Source: Acidobacteriaceae bacterium KBS 89 | GTDB lineage: Bacteria > Acidobacteriota > Terriglobia > Terriglobales > Acidobacteriaceae | DNA: 64,000 nucleotides | Reading direction: 5' to 3' | NCBI GenBank assembly: GCA_000381605.1 | Contig: KB906754.1 | Coordinates: forward strand, 1,323,147 to 1,387,146 | Shown: in pieces, positions 28,416 to 38,020 of the stretch | How positions within the stretch are numbered: the first letter of the stretch is position 1 | Layout of the letters: the number at the start of each line of letters is the position of its first letter | Made by a program: the position numbers and the translations under genes | The notes under the pieces: generated by a model | Told to the model about the DNA's origin: nothing | The model's database searches: none | The model's input: only the letters and a program-made list of their open reading frames with translations

Positions 28416-28460
28416 GTCTGGCTCGAAACGAAACTATGCGGGGCATTGGAGGAAACACAC

Positions 28461-28826
28461 ATGAAGCGTTTTTTTGTTTTCGCAACGATGCTTACTCTGC
28501 TTTCTGTTCCGGCTCTGGCTGCCAAGAACTCCCAGACCATCACCGTCTCCACAGCCGTCACAGCCGGGTCAACTCAGCTCACTCCAGGCGATTACAACGT
28601 CACGTGGACGGGTTCCGCGCCGAACGTTGAAGTCACCATTTCGAAAAACAAGAAGGTCCTTGTCACGCTTCCGGCAAAACTGGTCGAGGGGACCAATAAG
28701 AACGAAGGATTCGATACCAACAACGAAGGCGGAGTCGCAACCCTTCAGGCAATTCGCATGAGCAAGATGACTCTGGTATTGGAAAACTCGGCCTCATCCG
28801 AAAATAAGGCCCCATCGGGTCGCTGA
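28461..28826 (+). CDS. Small exported protein, 121 aa, likely target of the adjacent two-component system
   Basis: The ATG at 28461 has ggagg eight bases upstream. The signal peptide is MKRFFVFATMLTLLSVPALA. The mature part is a beta-sandwich-like domain of about 100 residues: TVSTAVTAGSTQLTPGDYNV, then WTGSAPNVEVTISKNKKVLV, then VATLQAIRMSKMTLVLENS. The LTPGDYxVxW phrase recurs in short acidobacterial secreted proteins of unknown role. Its place behind a CpxRA-like pair and an operator-like site suggests envelope-stress control. Confidence 0.75.
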   Translation: MKRFFVFATMLTLLSVPALAAKNSQTITVSTAVTAGSTQLTPGDYNVTWTGSAPNVEVTISKNKKVLVTLPAKLVEGTNKNEGFDTNNEGGVATLQAIRMSKMTLVLENSASSENKAPSGR

Positions 28827-28952
28827 AGACACTGAACACACAATGTGCCCAGCAATTGATTTTCTGAAAATAAGGCAGTTCCAATAATGCTGATCTTTTC
28901 AGACGCTGGTAAGTTCTGAGATGCGCGGTGAAGTACCATTAACTCACCGCGC

Positions 28953-30263
28953 ATGAGCACAAAATCCCCTAACCCGGCCCCCGCCGAGTCGACCCAGAAT
29001 CCACCCATTGACCCGGAGCTCCCGGCGCCTCTCTCGATGGGCGACGTAATGCGCATCTCCATGATGCGGCGGCTCTGGTACGCCCAGGTCATCTCCGTCT
29101 TCGGAGACTTCCTGGCGCTCTTTGCCGTCATCGCCATCCTGACCTTCAAGTTCGGCGCGACGGCCCAGCAGGTCACCGGCATTCAGATCGCCTACATGCT
29201 CCCCATCGCGATCCTTGGTATCCTCGCCGGCGTCTTCGTCGACCGCTGGCCCCTCAAGCCGACCATGGTCGCAAGCGACAGCGTCCGCGCCGCCCTCTGT
29301 CTCCTCCTCCTCTTCGCCACCCAGATCTGGCACTTCTACGCCATCCTTGCCGCCATTAGCATCGTCTCCAGCTTCTTCGGTCCCGCTCAAGGAGTCGCCA
29401 TCCGCTCCGCTGTTCCCATGCACGGCCTCCGCTCTGCCAATGCTCTTATGCAGCAGGTCATGTTCGGCATGCGCATCATCGGCCCAGCCATTGCCGCCTT
29501 CATGGTCGCCTACGCCGGGCCTAGGAGCTGCTACCTCTTCGACTCCGCCAGCTTCGTCGCCTCCGCATGCCTCATCGCCTCCGTCGCCCTGGTCAGGACC
29601 GCGCCCAAACCCGCCGCGACCCACGCCGAAGACGCCTCCGCCGTCCGCAAGGTCTGGCTCGACATGAAGCAGGGCATCAACTTCATCATCCATCACGCCG
29701 CCCTCTTCTTCGTCATCCTCGCCATGGCCGCGGGAATGTTCGTCATCGGCTGCTTCGGCCCGCTCATCGCCATCTACGTCCGCGACTCCCTCCATGCCTC
29801 GACCAGGATGTTCGGCATCGTCTCTCCGATGATCGGCCTCGGCATGCTGCTCGGTGTCAACGGACTCAACACCTTCGGCAAAAAACTCAGCAACACCCTT
29901 CTGGTCTACTCCGGTCTCTGCGGCATCGCGGTCGGCCTCGTCCTCCTTACGCTGCTCCCCCATGTCTGGTCGACGCTGGTAGGAAATTTCATCATCGGCA
30001 TCGCCGTCGCCGCCATCATCGTCCCCGCCCAGACACTCTTCCAACAGGCCACCCCGCCCGAACTCATGGGACGCGTCGGTTCAACCTTTATGTCAATCGT
30101 CTTCGGGGCCCAGATCGGCGGACTTGTTCTCTCGGGCGTTCTTACCCAGCACATGGGAGTGCGACGCGTCTTCGCCCTTTGCGCGGTTTTGCTCCTCGTT
30201 CTCGTCGCCGCCGGCAAACTCTGGATGGAGCCGAAGCCACAACCCGCTCCTGCGAATTCCTAA
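28953..30263 (+). CDS. MFS transporter, 436 aa
   Basis: A twelve-helix major facilitator of the MFS_3 (EntS-like) group. A soluble N-terminal tail of about 30 residues precedes the first helix (LWYAQVISVFGDFLALFAV). The motif-A-like loop is GVFVDRWPLKPTMVASD, and helix pairs continue to VFALCAVLLLVLVAAGKL. Such proteins export small molecules; the substrate is unknown. It is convergent with hemL, with the second GTGGT repeat between. Confidence 0.88.
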   Translation: MSTKSPNPAPAESTQNPPIDPELPAPLSMGDVMRISMMRRLWYAQVISVFGDFLALFAVIAILTFKFGATAQQVTGIQIAYMLPIAILGILAGVFVDRWPLKPTMVASDSVRAALCLLLLFATQIWHFYAILAAISIVSSFFGPAQGVAIRSAVPMHGLRSANALMQQVMFGMRIIGPAIAAFMVAYAGPRSCYLFDSASFVASACLIASVALVRTAPKPAATHAEDASAVRKVWLDMKQGINFIIHHAALFFVILAMAAGMFVIGCFGPLIAIYVRDSLHASTRMFGIVSPMIGLGMLLGVNGLNTFGKKLSNTLLVYSGLCGIAVGLVLLTLLPHVWSTLVGNFIIGIAVAAIIVPAQTLFQQATPPELMGRVGSTFMSIVFGAQIGGLVLSGVLTQHMGVRRVFALCAVLLLVLVAAGKLWMEPKPQPAPANS

Positions 30264-30330
30264 AACGGGAAATCCACAGAAATATTTTTAAAAGTTGGCG
30301 TGTCTTTCAGCACTCAAAAACGCGCCATCT

Positions 30331-30437
30331 TCCGACCATAAATCACCACGATTCCACCACAAAATCACCAGCAATTTACCACGTCCTGACACCCCAAATT
30401 CCCGCAACCCCCTCAAAAACACCAGCAAAAACGCCGT
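30331..30437 (-). repeat. GTGGT-rich dispersed repeat, copy 2
   Basis: On the minus strand it reads gcgtttttgctgg, then repeated GTGGT words. The core 30340-30373 (minus sense) matches 17433-17466. It sits downstream of and in sense with hemL, in a convergent gap like copy 1. Confidence 0.75.
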
Positions 30438-30490
30438 TTCTTGTCAGCCCCCGCGCCCAAAAAAAATAGCGTTTCGCGCAAAAAAAACTT

Positions 30491-31780
30491 CTAAGCCAGA
30501 GCTCGGCGGGCGGCTTCGAGAACGATCCCGCCCTCTGCCTGACCATGCGCCGTGGAAACAAAAGCTGCCTCATACTGGCTCGGCGGCAGCCAGATCCCAG
30601 CATCGAGCATCGCCCGGTGAAAGCGTCCGAAAGACACAGTATCGGAGGTCGCAGCGGTGGAGAAGTCGGTTACGGGCCGGTCTGTAAAAAACCAAGTAAA
30701 CATTGATCCCACACGGTTTACGGTCATCGGGATGCCAACCTCCTTGGCAACTCGGCCCACACCTTCGGCGATGACCGTGGTTGTCTGCTCGAGCCCGGAG
30801 TAGACCGCCTCTTGGTGAGCAATCAGGTGGCGAAGGGTGGCGATTCCTGCTGCCATAGCGAGCGGGTTTCCACTTAGCGTTCCGGCCTGATAGACGGGGC
30901 CCAGCGGAGCCAAAAAATCCATCACATCGGCGCGTCCGCCAAAGGCTCCGCAGGGCAGTCCACCGCCGACGATCTTGCCGAGCGTCGTGAGGTCGGGCCT
31001 GATGTCGTAGATCTGTTGCGCGCCGCCAAGGGAGAGCCGAAAACCGGTCATCACTTCGTCGAGGATCAGCAGCGCGCCGTACTGCATTGTGATTTCGCGC
31101 AGACCTTGCAGATATCCCGGGGCGGGGGCGATGGTTCCTGCGTTGCCGACGACCGGCTCGACGATCACGCAGGCGATCTCGTCCGGCCGCGCGGCAAAGA
31201 CGGCCCGCACCGCGTCCAGATCGTTGTAGGGCAGCGCCAGCGTGTGCATCGCGGTCTCTGCCGGGACGCCTGCGGAGCCGGGGATGCCGAGCGTCGCTAC
31301 GCCGCTGCCGGCCTTGACCAGCATGGCGTCCGAGTGGCCGTGGTAGCAGCCTTCGAACTTGACGACGAAGCTTCGTCCGGTGAATCCTCGGGCCAGCCGG
31401 ATCGCAGACATGCATGCCTCGGTCCCGGAGCTGACAAATCGGAGTTTTTCGACAGACGGAAAGCAGCGCGTGACGAGTTCGGCCAAGTCAGCCTCGGCTG
31501 CGATGGACGCTCCGAAGCTTGCTCCTTTGGCGGCGGCCTGTTGGATCGCTTCGACCACCGGTGGAAAGGCGTGACCAAGGATCATTGGCCCCCAGGAGCC
31601 GAAGAAATCGAGGTAGCGATTGCCGTCTTCGTCGAAGAGGTAGGCGCCCTCGGCGTGGGTCACAAAGGGAGGGTCGCCGCCTACGGCGCGAAAGGCCCGC
31701 ACGGGCGAGTCGACGCCTCCGGGGAGAAATCGTTCGGCACGAAGCTGCAACTGGCGGGAGCGGGTGAGACTACGGGGCAT
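30491..31780 (-). CDS. hemL: Glutamate-1-semialdehyde 2,1-aminomutase, 429 aa
   Basis: A PLP enzyme converting glutamate-1-semialdehyde to 5-aminolevulinate, the C5 route to haem. The PLP lysine is K269 in [17 protein letters not shown]241 in [11 protein letters not shown] binds the cofactor ring, and SSGTEA (118-123) binds phosphate. The opening [14 protein letters not shown] is here [14 protein letters not shown]. Full length. It lies 21 bases after the DUF1254 gene on the same strand, so the two may share a transcript. Confidence 0.97.
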   Translation of the reverse strand: MPRSLTRSRQLQLRAERFLPGGVDSPVRAFRAVGGDPPFVTHAEGAYLFDEDGNRYLDFFGSWGPMILGHAFPPVVEAIQQAAAKGASFGASIAAEADLAELVTRCFPSVEKLRFVSSGTEACMSAIRLARGFTGRSFVVKFEGCYHGHSDAMLVKAGSGVATLGIPGSAGVPAETAMHTLALPYNDLDAVRAVFAARPDEIACVIVEPVVGNAGTIAPAPGYLQGLREITMQYGALLILDEVMTGFRLSLGGAQQIYDIRPDLTTLGKIVGGGLPCGAFGGRADVMDFLAPLGPVYQAGTLSGNPLAMAAGIATLRHLIAHQEAVYSGLEQTTTVIAEGVGRVAKEVGIPMTVNRVGSMFTWFFTDRPVTDFSTAATSDTVSFGRFHRAMLDAGIWLPPSQYEAAFVSTAHGQAEGGIVLEAARRALA

Positions 31781-31801
31781 CTGTCGATTATAGGAGGCGG
31801 C

Positions 31802-33289
31802 TTACTTCAAACGCTCGATTCGAGGGGGAATCCATCTGCCCTCCGTGATCTCAGCCTTGGGCCAGTAAGCACGAATGTAAAGGGAGAAATCGTCCTTGGG
31901 TGCCGGCAGCCAGTTGGTCTCCTTGTCCGCGCCGGGTGAGATGTTCTGAACATAGAGAGTGAGCGAGCCGTCAGGCCCGAGCTTCATGGATTTGCTCTTG
32001 GTGCCAAGCGAGTAGCGCCCGAGAGCGTTGGGGGAGAAGAGATGCTCCTTGTTGTAGAGGGTGAGAGACCAGAAGCCGTCTACGGGTGGCGTCTGTCCCG
32101 CGGCGAAGGTGACCGTGTAAAGATGCTTGCCGCTTAGACGTTGGTTGGTGGAGTCGAAGTCGGTGTAGATATATCGAGTCTCCTGCGGAGCGTTGTCGTA
32201 CATGTTGGACTTCGCGGTGGCAGCACGGGAGAGATAGTCGTAGCCCCAATTTGCTCCGTTGGACGGCGAGTTCCAGCCGTTGCCGACTGGACGTCCGTTG
32301 TTGTGGAATTCGAAGAGCGGGGAGATGATGTCCTTTTCCGTGGCGACGGCGGTTTGAATGAGGACCTGCTTCAGCCTGGGGTCCTTCTCGGCTGCGTCGA
32401 GCACGGACTGCAAGTTGGCATAGATCGCTTCTTCACCAGGCATAGGCGGGACCTGCTGGAGAATGGTCGGCAGCTCATCAAAGAACTTCTCCGGGATCAC
32501 CCACTTGGTCTCGGCGCCAGTTGAAGGCGGCGCCGGGAAGGACGGCGTACTCTTCCAGTCCGTGGTCTTCATCTTGCCGTCGAATTCGGAGAGCGGATAG
32601 ATCATGACTTGATTGAGGAGAGGTTGAATCGCGGCTTTGTCTTCGGGCGTATCGTCCTGGAAGACTCGCGGAAAGGTGGCAACGAGATCAGTCGGTGAGC
32701 GAAAAACGCCGGTGATGCCAGAGGGTAGCGCACCCTTCCAATTAGGCCCCACCAGTGCGTAGAAGCCGGGCTTGGTCCCGTATTGCTTGCCTATTTTTCC
32801 AAACGAATTCGTACGAGCGTCGGCGATCTGGTAGGTGTAGAAACGATTTCCGAAGTCGGGCACTTGAATAACGACAGGGATAGTATCGGTGTGCTGAAAA
32901 GCGGCGCCGTAGACGGTGTCCTGGTTGGGGCAGGTGACGAAGTGCTCGTCGGCGCTGATGTAATCCGTGAGCATCGAGACATAACCCGGGGGCGAGGCGG
33001 GGACCACCCCGCCCACACGTCCCGGCCGGGGAAGATCTTTGACGGCGAGCGCGCGATTGAGATTATTTACCAGCGGCCATCCCCAGACGTAAGCAAAACG
33101 GGCGATGGTGGCGACATACTCGGGCGTCATGACAGTGCCAGCGGGAGTGCCAGCGATCTGACCGCCTGGCTTCGGTTGGCGGGGCGCCGCTTGTTCGGTT
33201 GAAGGACCAGGCGCGTGTGTCTGCTGCGCCGGTTGCGTGCAAGATGTCAGGCCAAGAATTGACAAAACGATGATGCTGGTCTTTTTCAT
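31802..33289 (-). CDS. DUF1254/DUF1214 secreted protein, 495 aa
   Basis: The start at 33289 is chosen because GGAG lies eight bases upstream. A signal peptide with a possible lipobox (LTSCTQP) follows. The DUF1254 half contains YVWGWPLVNNLNRA and CPNQDTVYGAAFQHTDTIPV. The DUF1214 half contains DGFWSLTLYNKEHLFSPNAL and ends PAPKDDFSLYIRAYWPKA. These two-domain proteins are widespread and of unknown function; some are linked to secondary metabolism or stress. It is probably a lipoprotein. It is read into hemL. Confidence 0.9.
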   Translation of the reverse strand: MKKTSIIVLSILGLTSCTQPAQQTHAPGPSTEQAAPRQPKPGGQIAGTPAGTVMTPEYVATIARFAYVWGWPLVNNLNRALAVKDLPRPGRVGGVVPASPPGYVSMLTDYISADEHFVTCPNQDTVYGAAFQHTDTIPVVIQVPDFGNRFYTYQIADARTNSFGKIGKQYGTKPGFYALVGPNWKGALPSGITGVFRSPTDLVATFPRVFQDDTPEDKAAIQPLLNQVMIYPLSEFDGKMKTTDWKSTPSFPAPPSTGAETKWVIPEKFFDELPTILQQVPPMPGEEAIYANLQSVLDAAEKDPRLKQVLIQTAVATEKDIISPLFEFHNNGRPVGNGWNSPSNGANWGYDYLSRAATAKSNMYDNAPQETRYIYTDFDSTNQRLSGKHLYTVTFAAGQTPPVDGFWSLTLYNKEHLFSPNALGRYSLGTKSKSMKLGPDGSLTLYVQNISPGADKETNWLPAPKDDFSLYIRAYWPKAEITEGRWIPPRIERLK

Positions 33290-33310
33290 CTTCGTGTCTC
33301 CACAGTGCAA

Positions 33311-33670
33311 GCCTGCGCATGAGATTCGAGGGTCATTGATCGGGATGGTTTGTCAGCCGGATTGTTCTAGATTACCCAACGGGTGACAACTTGCAATTTC
33401 TGCCAGGCGCTGTGATTAGCAGAGAGCTATGGGTCAATTGCCTGAGCGATTGTGGGCTGGGGACGTGATTTGGTGTCCGGTTCTGGACGGCGAAGATCGC
33501 TAGTGGACAGTGCTCGCGGGTCGAACCATGATATGTCGCAGATAATAGGACCGGAATTTGGTTAGAGTTTGGCCAAAGACGTGCTTTTTGAAGGTTGGGT
33601 TTCCATCACTTGCACTATCACGATTCACGCGGGCTGAGTGACTTCAACCATCCTCAAAAGGAGAGCGGCC
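33311..33670. other. Intergenic region upstream of the ADOP permease
   Basis: 360 bases between divergent genes. gtcc-ggttct-ggac (about 33474-33487) makes a small hairpin. The ribosome binding site of the permease (aaggagag, 33656-33663) is clear. I find no consensus promoter, open frame or conserved RNA that I can support. Confidence 0.4.
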
Positions 33671-36202
33671 ATGACCACGGTTCTGCAGGATGTTTACTAC
33701 GCGCTGCGGCAGTTACGGAAGACGCCGGGCTTCACGGTGACAGTGGTGTTGACGCTGGCGCTGGGGATTGGGGCAAATGCCGCCATCTTTACGCTGGTGA
33801 ACGCCGTTCTGCTGAAAAAGCTGCCGGTTGCCGATCCGAAGACACTGGTTCGGCTGGGCGACAACAATGACTGCTGCGTGACTAGTGGAACCAGAGACAA
33901 TGGGAACTATGGGATGTTCTCAACGGACACGTATGAGCAGCTGAAGAAGAATCTGCCGGAGTTTGAGGAACTGGCGGGGATTCAGGCGGGGTTTCATTTT
34001 CGTCCGGTGACGGTGCGGCGAGATGGGACGGGGGTTGAGCCGAAGAGTGTGATGGGAGAGTTTGTCTCGGGCAACTACTTTCGCACGTTCGGGCTGAAGG
34101 CCGACAAGGGACGGTTGTTGGGAGATGCGGACGATGCGCAGGGGGCTCCGGCCACTGCTGTGATGAGTTATGACACGTGGCAGCGCGAGTATGCGGGCGA
34201 CACTTCGGTGATCGGGAGCACATTTTGGGTGAATACGAAGGCAGTGACGGTGGTGGGAATTGCGCCGCAGGGATTTTATGGCGACCGGATGTCAAACACG
34301 CCGCCGGACTATTATCTGCCGATCGAGTCGATGCCGGTGCTAGCGGGCGTGGCGTATGTTCACCAACCGAACTCAGATTGGCTATACATCGTTGGGCGGT
34401 TGAAGCCGGGCGGGGCGTGGGCTCCGTTACAGGATAAAGTGAATGCGCTGCTGAAGCAGATTCTTGCGCGCAAGTTCAAGGCATCGCAACACGATCAGGA
34501 ACTGCTTGCGAAGACTCATACGACGATGACGCCGGGCGGGGCGGGGATTCAGGCGCTGCAGGATGAGTACGCGTCGCATCTACGGCTGCTGATGTGGATC
34601 GCAGGGCTGGTGCTGCTGATTGCGTGCGCGAATATTGCGAATCTGCTGCTGGTTCGGGGCATGGGACGCCGGACGGAGATGTCCGTGCGAACGGCGCTGG
34701 GGGCGATGCGTGGAAGAATCATTCGCCAGTTGCTGACGGAGAGCCTGGTGCTTTCGGTGATTGGCGGCCTGGCGGGATTGGCGGTGGCTTATGCGGGTAC
34801 TCGGATGTTGCTGCTGATGGCGTTTCCGGGGGACAACAACGTTCCGATTCATGCCAGCCCCTCGCTGGAGGTGATCGGGTTTGCGTTTGCGCTGTCGGTG
34901 GTGACGGGGATTCTGTTTGGCGTTGCGCCAGCGTGGATTACCGCGAGTGCGAATCCTGCGGATGCTTTGCGCAGCGGGACGCGGGCGACGGCGACGGGGG
35001 CTTCCCTGCTGCAGCGTGGGCTGATGGTGCTGCAGGCAGCGCTGTCGCTGGTGCTGCTTGTCGGTGCGGGATTGTTTGCCCAGAGCTTGAACAAGCTGCA
35101 GAGCAAGGATCTGAAACTGGATGCGCGGAACCGGTACATCGTCCATATCAACCCGCAGGCTGCGGGCTACTCGCAGACACAGGTCGAAGCGCTTTACCGG
35201 ACGATCGAGGAGCGATTCCATACTTTGCCAGGAGTGACGAAGGTTGGGATCGCGACTTATACCCCGATGGAGGACAACAACTGGGGAACAGGTGTTGCTG
35301 TCCAGGGACAGCCACCTGTTGGCGGGTTCGGAGCCTCATTTGTGAAGGCAAATGCTGAGTTCTTCGATTCTGTGGGGACACGGGTGGTGAGGGGCCGCGG
35401 GATTGGTGTCCAGGATACGTCGACGGCCCCGACCGTGGCCGTGGTCAACGAGGCGTTTGCGAACCACTATTTGAAGGGCCTCAATCCGATTGGGCAGCAC
35501 TTCGGGACTGATCCGAAGTCAGCCGGAGATTATGAGATTGTGGGTATTGTCCAGGACACCGCTTACGAGAGCGCGAAATGGGAGAACCACTACATGTACT
35601 TTGTGCCGATGATGCAGCGTCCGCCGAGCGACAAAGGTCCCATCGAGAAGGACGAAGGACTCTTTGCCGGGGCGGTCTCAATTGCCACGGATCGGCCGAT
35701 GAACGATATGGAGACGCTGGCACGAAAAACGCTGGCCGGGATCAATCCGAACCTTGCTGTGGTGAAGTTCCAGACGTTCGAGGAGCAGATTGGCGACAGG
35801 TTCAGCGAGGAACGGATGATCTCGCGGTTGACGACGCTGTTTGGAGGCCTGGCATTGCTACTGGCGACGATTGGGCTGTACGGCGTGACGGCGTATACGG
35901 TAGCGGGGAGGACTTCGGAGATCGGCATACGGATGGCGCTGGGAGCCGAGCGCGGAAGCGTGGTTGCGCTCATCATGCGCGGGGCTGGCCTGCAGATTCT
36001 GCTGGGCCTGGCGATCGGCGTTCCGGTGGCGTTGATGTGTGTGCGGTTTGTCAAAGCGCAGCTGTATGAGATCACCAAGGCGGACTCTACCGTGATGGTG
36101 GGAGCGATTGTGACGCTCGCGGTGGCGGCTTGCATTGCCGGGCTGATTCCGGCGCGGCGGGCGGCGTCGATCGACCCGGCGAAAGCACTCAGGATGGAAT
36201 AA
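33671..36202 (+). CDS. ADOP-type (MacB/FtsX) ABC transporter permease, 843 aa
   Basis: The acidobacterial-duplicated-orphan-permease class. It opens LQDVYYALRQLRKTPGFTV, then a first helix (VVLTLALGIGANAAIFTLVN), a MacB periplasmic domain and an FtsX set of three helices near 310-430. A second periplasmic domain and a final FtsX set near 720-840 end RRAASIDPAKALRME. The start at 33671 has aaggagag upstream. No ATPase gene is adjacent, typical of this orphan class. The likely role is mechanotransmission at the inner membrane; the cargo is unknown. Confidence 0.93.
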   Translation: MTTVLQDVYYALRQLRKTPGFTVTVVLTLALGIGANAAIFTLVNAVLLKKLPVADPKTLVRLGDNNDCCVTSGTRDNGNYGMFSTDTYEQLKKNLPEFEELAGIQAGFHFRPVTVRRDGTGVEPKSVMGEFVSGNYFRTFGLKADKGRLLGDADDAQGAPATAVMSYDTWQREYAGDTSVIGSTFWVNTKAVTVVGIAPQGFYGDRMSNTPPDYYLPIESMPVLAGVAYVHQPNSDWLYIVGRLKPGGAWAPLQDKVNALLKQILARKFKASQHDQELLAKTHTTMTPGGAGIQALQDEYASHLRLLMWIAGLVLLIACANIANLLLVRGMGRRTEMSVRTALGAMRGRIIRQLLTESLVLSVIGGLAGLAVAYAGTRMLLLMAFPGDNNVPIHASPSLEVIGFAFALSVVTGILFGVAPAWITASANPADALRSGTRATATGASLLQRGLMVLQAALSLVLLVGAGLFAQSLNKLQSKDLKLDARNRYIVHINPQAAGYSQTQVEALYRTIEERFHTLPGVTKVGIATYTPMEDNNWGTGVAVQGQPPVGGFGASFVKANAEFFDSVGTRVVRGRGIGVQDTSTAPTVAVVNEAFANHYLKGLNPIGQHFGTDPKSAGDYEIVGIVQDTAYESAKWENHYMYFVPMMQRPPSDKGPIEKDEGLFAGAVSIATDRPMNDMETLARKTLAGINPNLAVVKFQTFEEQIGDRFSEERMISRLTTLFGGLALLLATIGLYGVTAYTVAGRTSEIGIRMALGAERGSVVALIMRGAGLQILLGLAIGVPVALMCVRFVKAQLYEITKADSTVMVGAIVTLAVAACIAGLIPARRAASIDPAKALRME

Positions 36203-36288
36203 GGGTCTGCGGAGAACAATCGAGAACCGATGGAACCTCCAACGGGCCTCGCCATTCATGCGACCGGTCGAGGCATATTATTGAATGT

Positions 36289-36738
36289 ATGACGGAAGTA
36301 GAGCGTAACGCGATTCAAGGCCGGGCCCTGCTGCTCTACGATGGCGTCTGCGCACTGTGCAACGGCGTTGTGCAGTTCTTGATGAAGCGCGACCAGTTGG
36401 ACAGGTTCCGCTATGCTCCACTCCAAAGCGCCCTGGGACGGGAGGTTCTTTCCCGCTTCGGGATTCACGCCTTTCCGGATGGCGTGATGCTGCTGACGGA
36501 CGCCCTGACACCGTCGGAACGACTCTTTCAGCGCTCCGACGCTGTCGCGAAAGGCATGCAGCTGCTCAGTGCGCCCTGGCGCGTGCTGGGGAGGCTGCTG
36601 AAGCTGACCCCACGTCCCCTGCGGGATTGGGGTTACAGCATTGTGGCGCGTCTTCGTTACCGGCTTTTTGGCCGGTACGACACCTGTCCCATCCCGCCGC
36701 CAGACCAGCGCAACCGGTTGCTCGGGGTGTACGAATAG
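36289..36738 (+). CDS. DCC-family thiol-disulfide oxidoreductase (DUF393), 149 aa
   Basis: The start at 36289 gives a protein beginning MTEVERNAIQ; the open frame runs 159 bases upstream without a better site. The DxxC-x-x-C signature of the family is LLYDGVCALCNG (D18, C21, C24), then RFRYAPLQSALGREVLSRFG. These small proteins have a thioredoxin-like fold and are presumed redox-active in the cytoplasm, without known substrates. The gene follows the ADOP permease by 86 bases. Confidence 0.88.
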   Translation: MTEVERNAIQGRALLLYDGVCALCNGVVQFLMKRDQLDRFRYAPLQSALGREVLSRFGIHAFPDGVMLLTDALTPSERLFQRSDAVAKGMQLLSAPWRVLGRLLKLTPRPLRDWGYSIVARLRYRLFGRYDTCPIPPPDQRNRLLGVYE

Positions 36739-36800
36739 CGACAGCTTTATGAGTCTCTGACGGCCATCCTGCTAGACTGAAATTCTTCTTTTCAAGCGAC

Positions 36801-37997
36801 ATGACATGGAGCATTACCTTGCCGGATGAGACCTCCCCCAAGCCCGATTCGACCGTAACAGACCTAACAGCAACGCCGGACCCTTCGCTTCGGTCTGCCG
36901 CAGCGCAGAAGAAGGCGATCGGGCTGAAGCCGGTCGCGAAGAAGACCGGCCCCGCCCCTGCACTGCGAAAGAGCATTAGCTACGCCGATGCAGGCGTCGA
37001 CATTACCTCGGGCGACCGAAGCAAGCAGCGCATCAAGATGTTGGCGCGCAAGACATTCAATCGCCAGGTGCTTTCTGAAATTGGCGGCTTCGGTGGCCTG
37101 TTCGCGCTCGATCTCGAAAAGTTTCCGAACCCGGTTCTGGTTTCGTCCGCGGACGGCGTGGGAACCAAACTGAAGGTCGCCTTCGAGCTTGGAATTCACC
37201 ACACGGTGGGTCAGGACCTTGTGAATCACTGTGTGAATGACATCGCCGTACAGGGCGCGACGCCGTTGTTTTTCCTAGACTACCTTGCGACGGGCAAGCT
37301 GGAAGACATGGTCGTCGAAAAGGTGGTCCAGGGCATCAGCGAGGCGTGCCGGGCCAACGGTTGCGCGCTGATCGGCGGCGAGACTGCCCAGATGCCCGGC
37401 TTCTACGCTGACGGCGAGTATGACCTCGCAGGCACTATCATCGGCGCGGTGAGCCGCGACAAGATCATCACGGGGGAACACATTCAGATCGGCGATGTGC
37501 TGGTCGGACTGCCTTCGAACGGGTTGCATACGAACGGCTACTCGCTCGCCAGAAAACTGCTCTTTGAAGTTGCGAAGTACGGCCCCGATCACTACGTGAA
37601 CGAACTGAAGGACAAGACCGGCGCTGCGCTGATGCGCACACACCGCAGCTATCTTTCGGTAATCAAGAAGCTGACCGGAGCCGAGGTGGTTAGCGGCATG
37701 GCACACATTACGGGCGGCGGCATTACGGAAAACCTTCCGCGCATCCTGCCGAAGGGCATGGGTGCCGTCGTCGATCTGGCCTCGTGGCAGCCTCCGCCGC
37801 TGTTCGGCCACCTGCAGCAACTGGGCAACGTGGAACAGGAAGAGATGCTGCGCACCTTCAACATGGGTATTGGGCTGATCGCGGTGATTCCCGCGGAGAA
37901 GATCAAGAAGGCGAAGGCCGTTCTGAACCGCGCCAACGAGCGGCACTGCATTATCGGCCGGGTAGTGCGGGGCGAGCGGAAGGTCAGCTACAACTAA
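36801..37997 (+). CDS. purM: Phosphoribosylformylglycinamidine cyclo-ligase, 398 aa, with N-terminal extension
   Basis: Closes the imidazole ring in purine synthesis, making AIR from FGAM. The conserved body starts SISYADAGVDI and includes LVSSADGVGTKLKVAFELG, then HCVNDIAVQGATPLFFLDYL, LIGGETAQMPGFY and HITGGGITENLPRIL. The first about 55 residues (Pro/Ala/Thr-rich, TETSPKPDST-like) have no counterpart in E. coli PurM (345 aa). No other start codon lies near the domain, so the extension seems real. purN, a nearby pathway step, is 3.1 kb downstream. Confidence 0.95.
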   Translation: MTWSITLPDETSPKPDSTVTDLTATPDPSLRSAAAQKKAIGLKPVAKKTGPAPALRKSISYADAGVDITSGDRSKQRIKMLARKTFNRQVLSEIGGFGGLFALDLEKFPNPVLVSSADGVGTKLKVAFELGIHHTVGQDLVNHCVNDIAVQGATPLFFLDYLATGKLEDMVVEKVVQGISEACRANGCALIGGETAQMPGFYADGEYDLAGTIIGAVSRDKIITGEHIQIGDVLVGLPSNGLHTNGYSLARKLLFEVAKYGPDHYVNELKDKTGAALMRTHRSYLSVIKKLTGAEVVSGMAHITGGGITENLPRILPKGMGAVVDLASWQPPPLFGHLQQLGNVEQEEMLRTFNMGIGLIAVIPAEKIKKAKAVLNRANERHCIIGRVVRGERKVSYN

Positions 37998-38020
37998 GGT
38001 GGGTCAGCAGTCCGGTGCGC

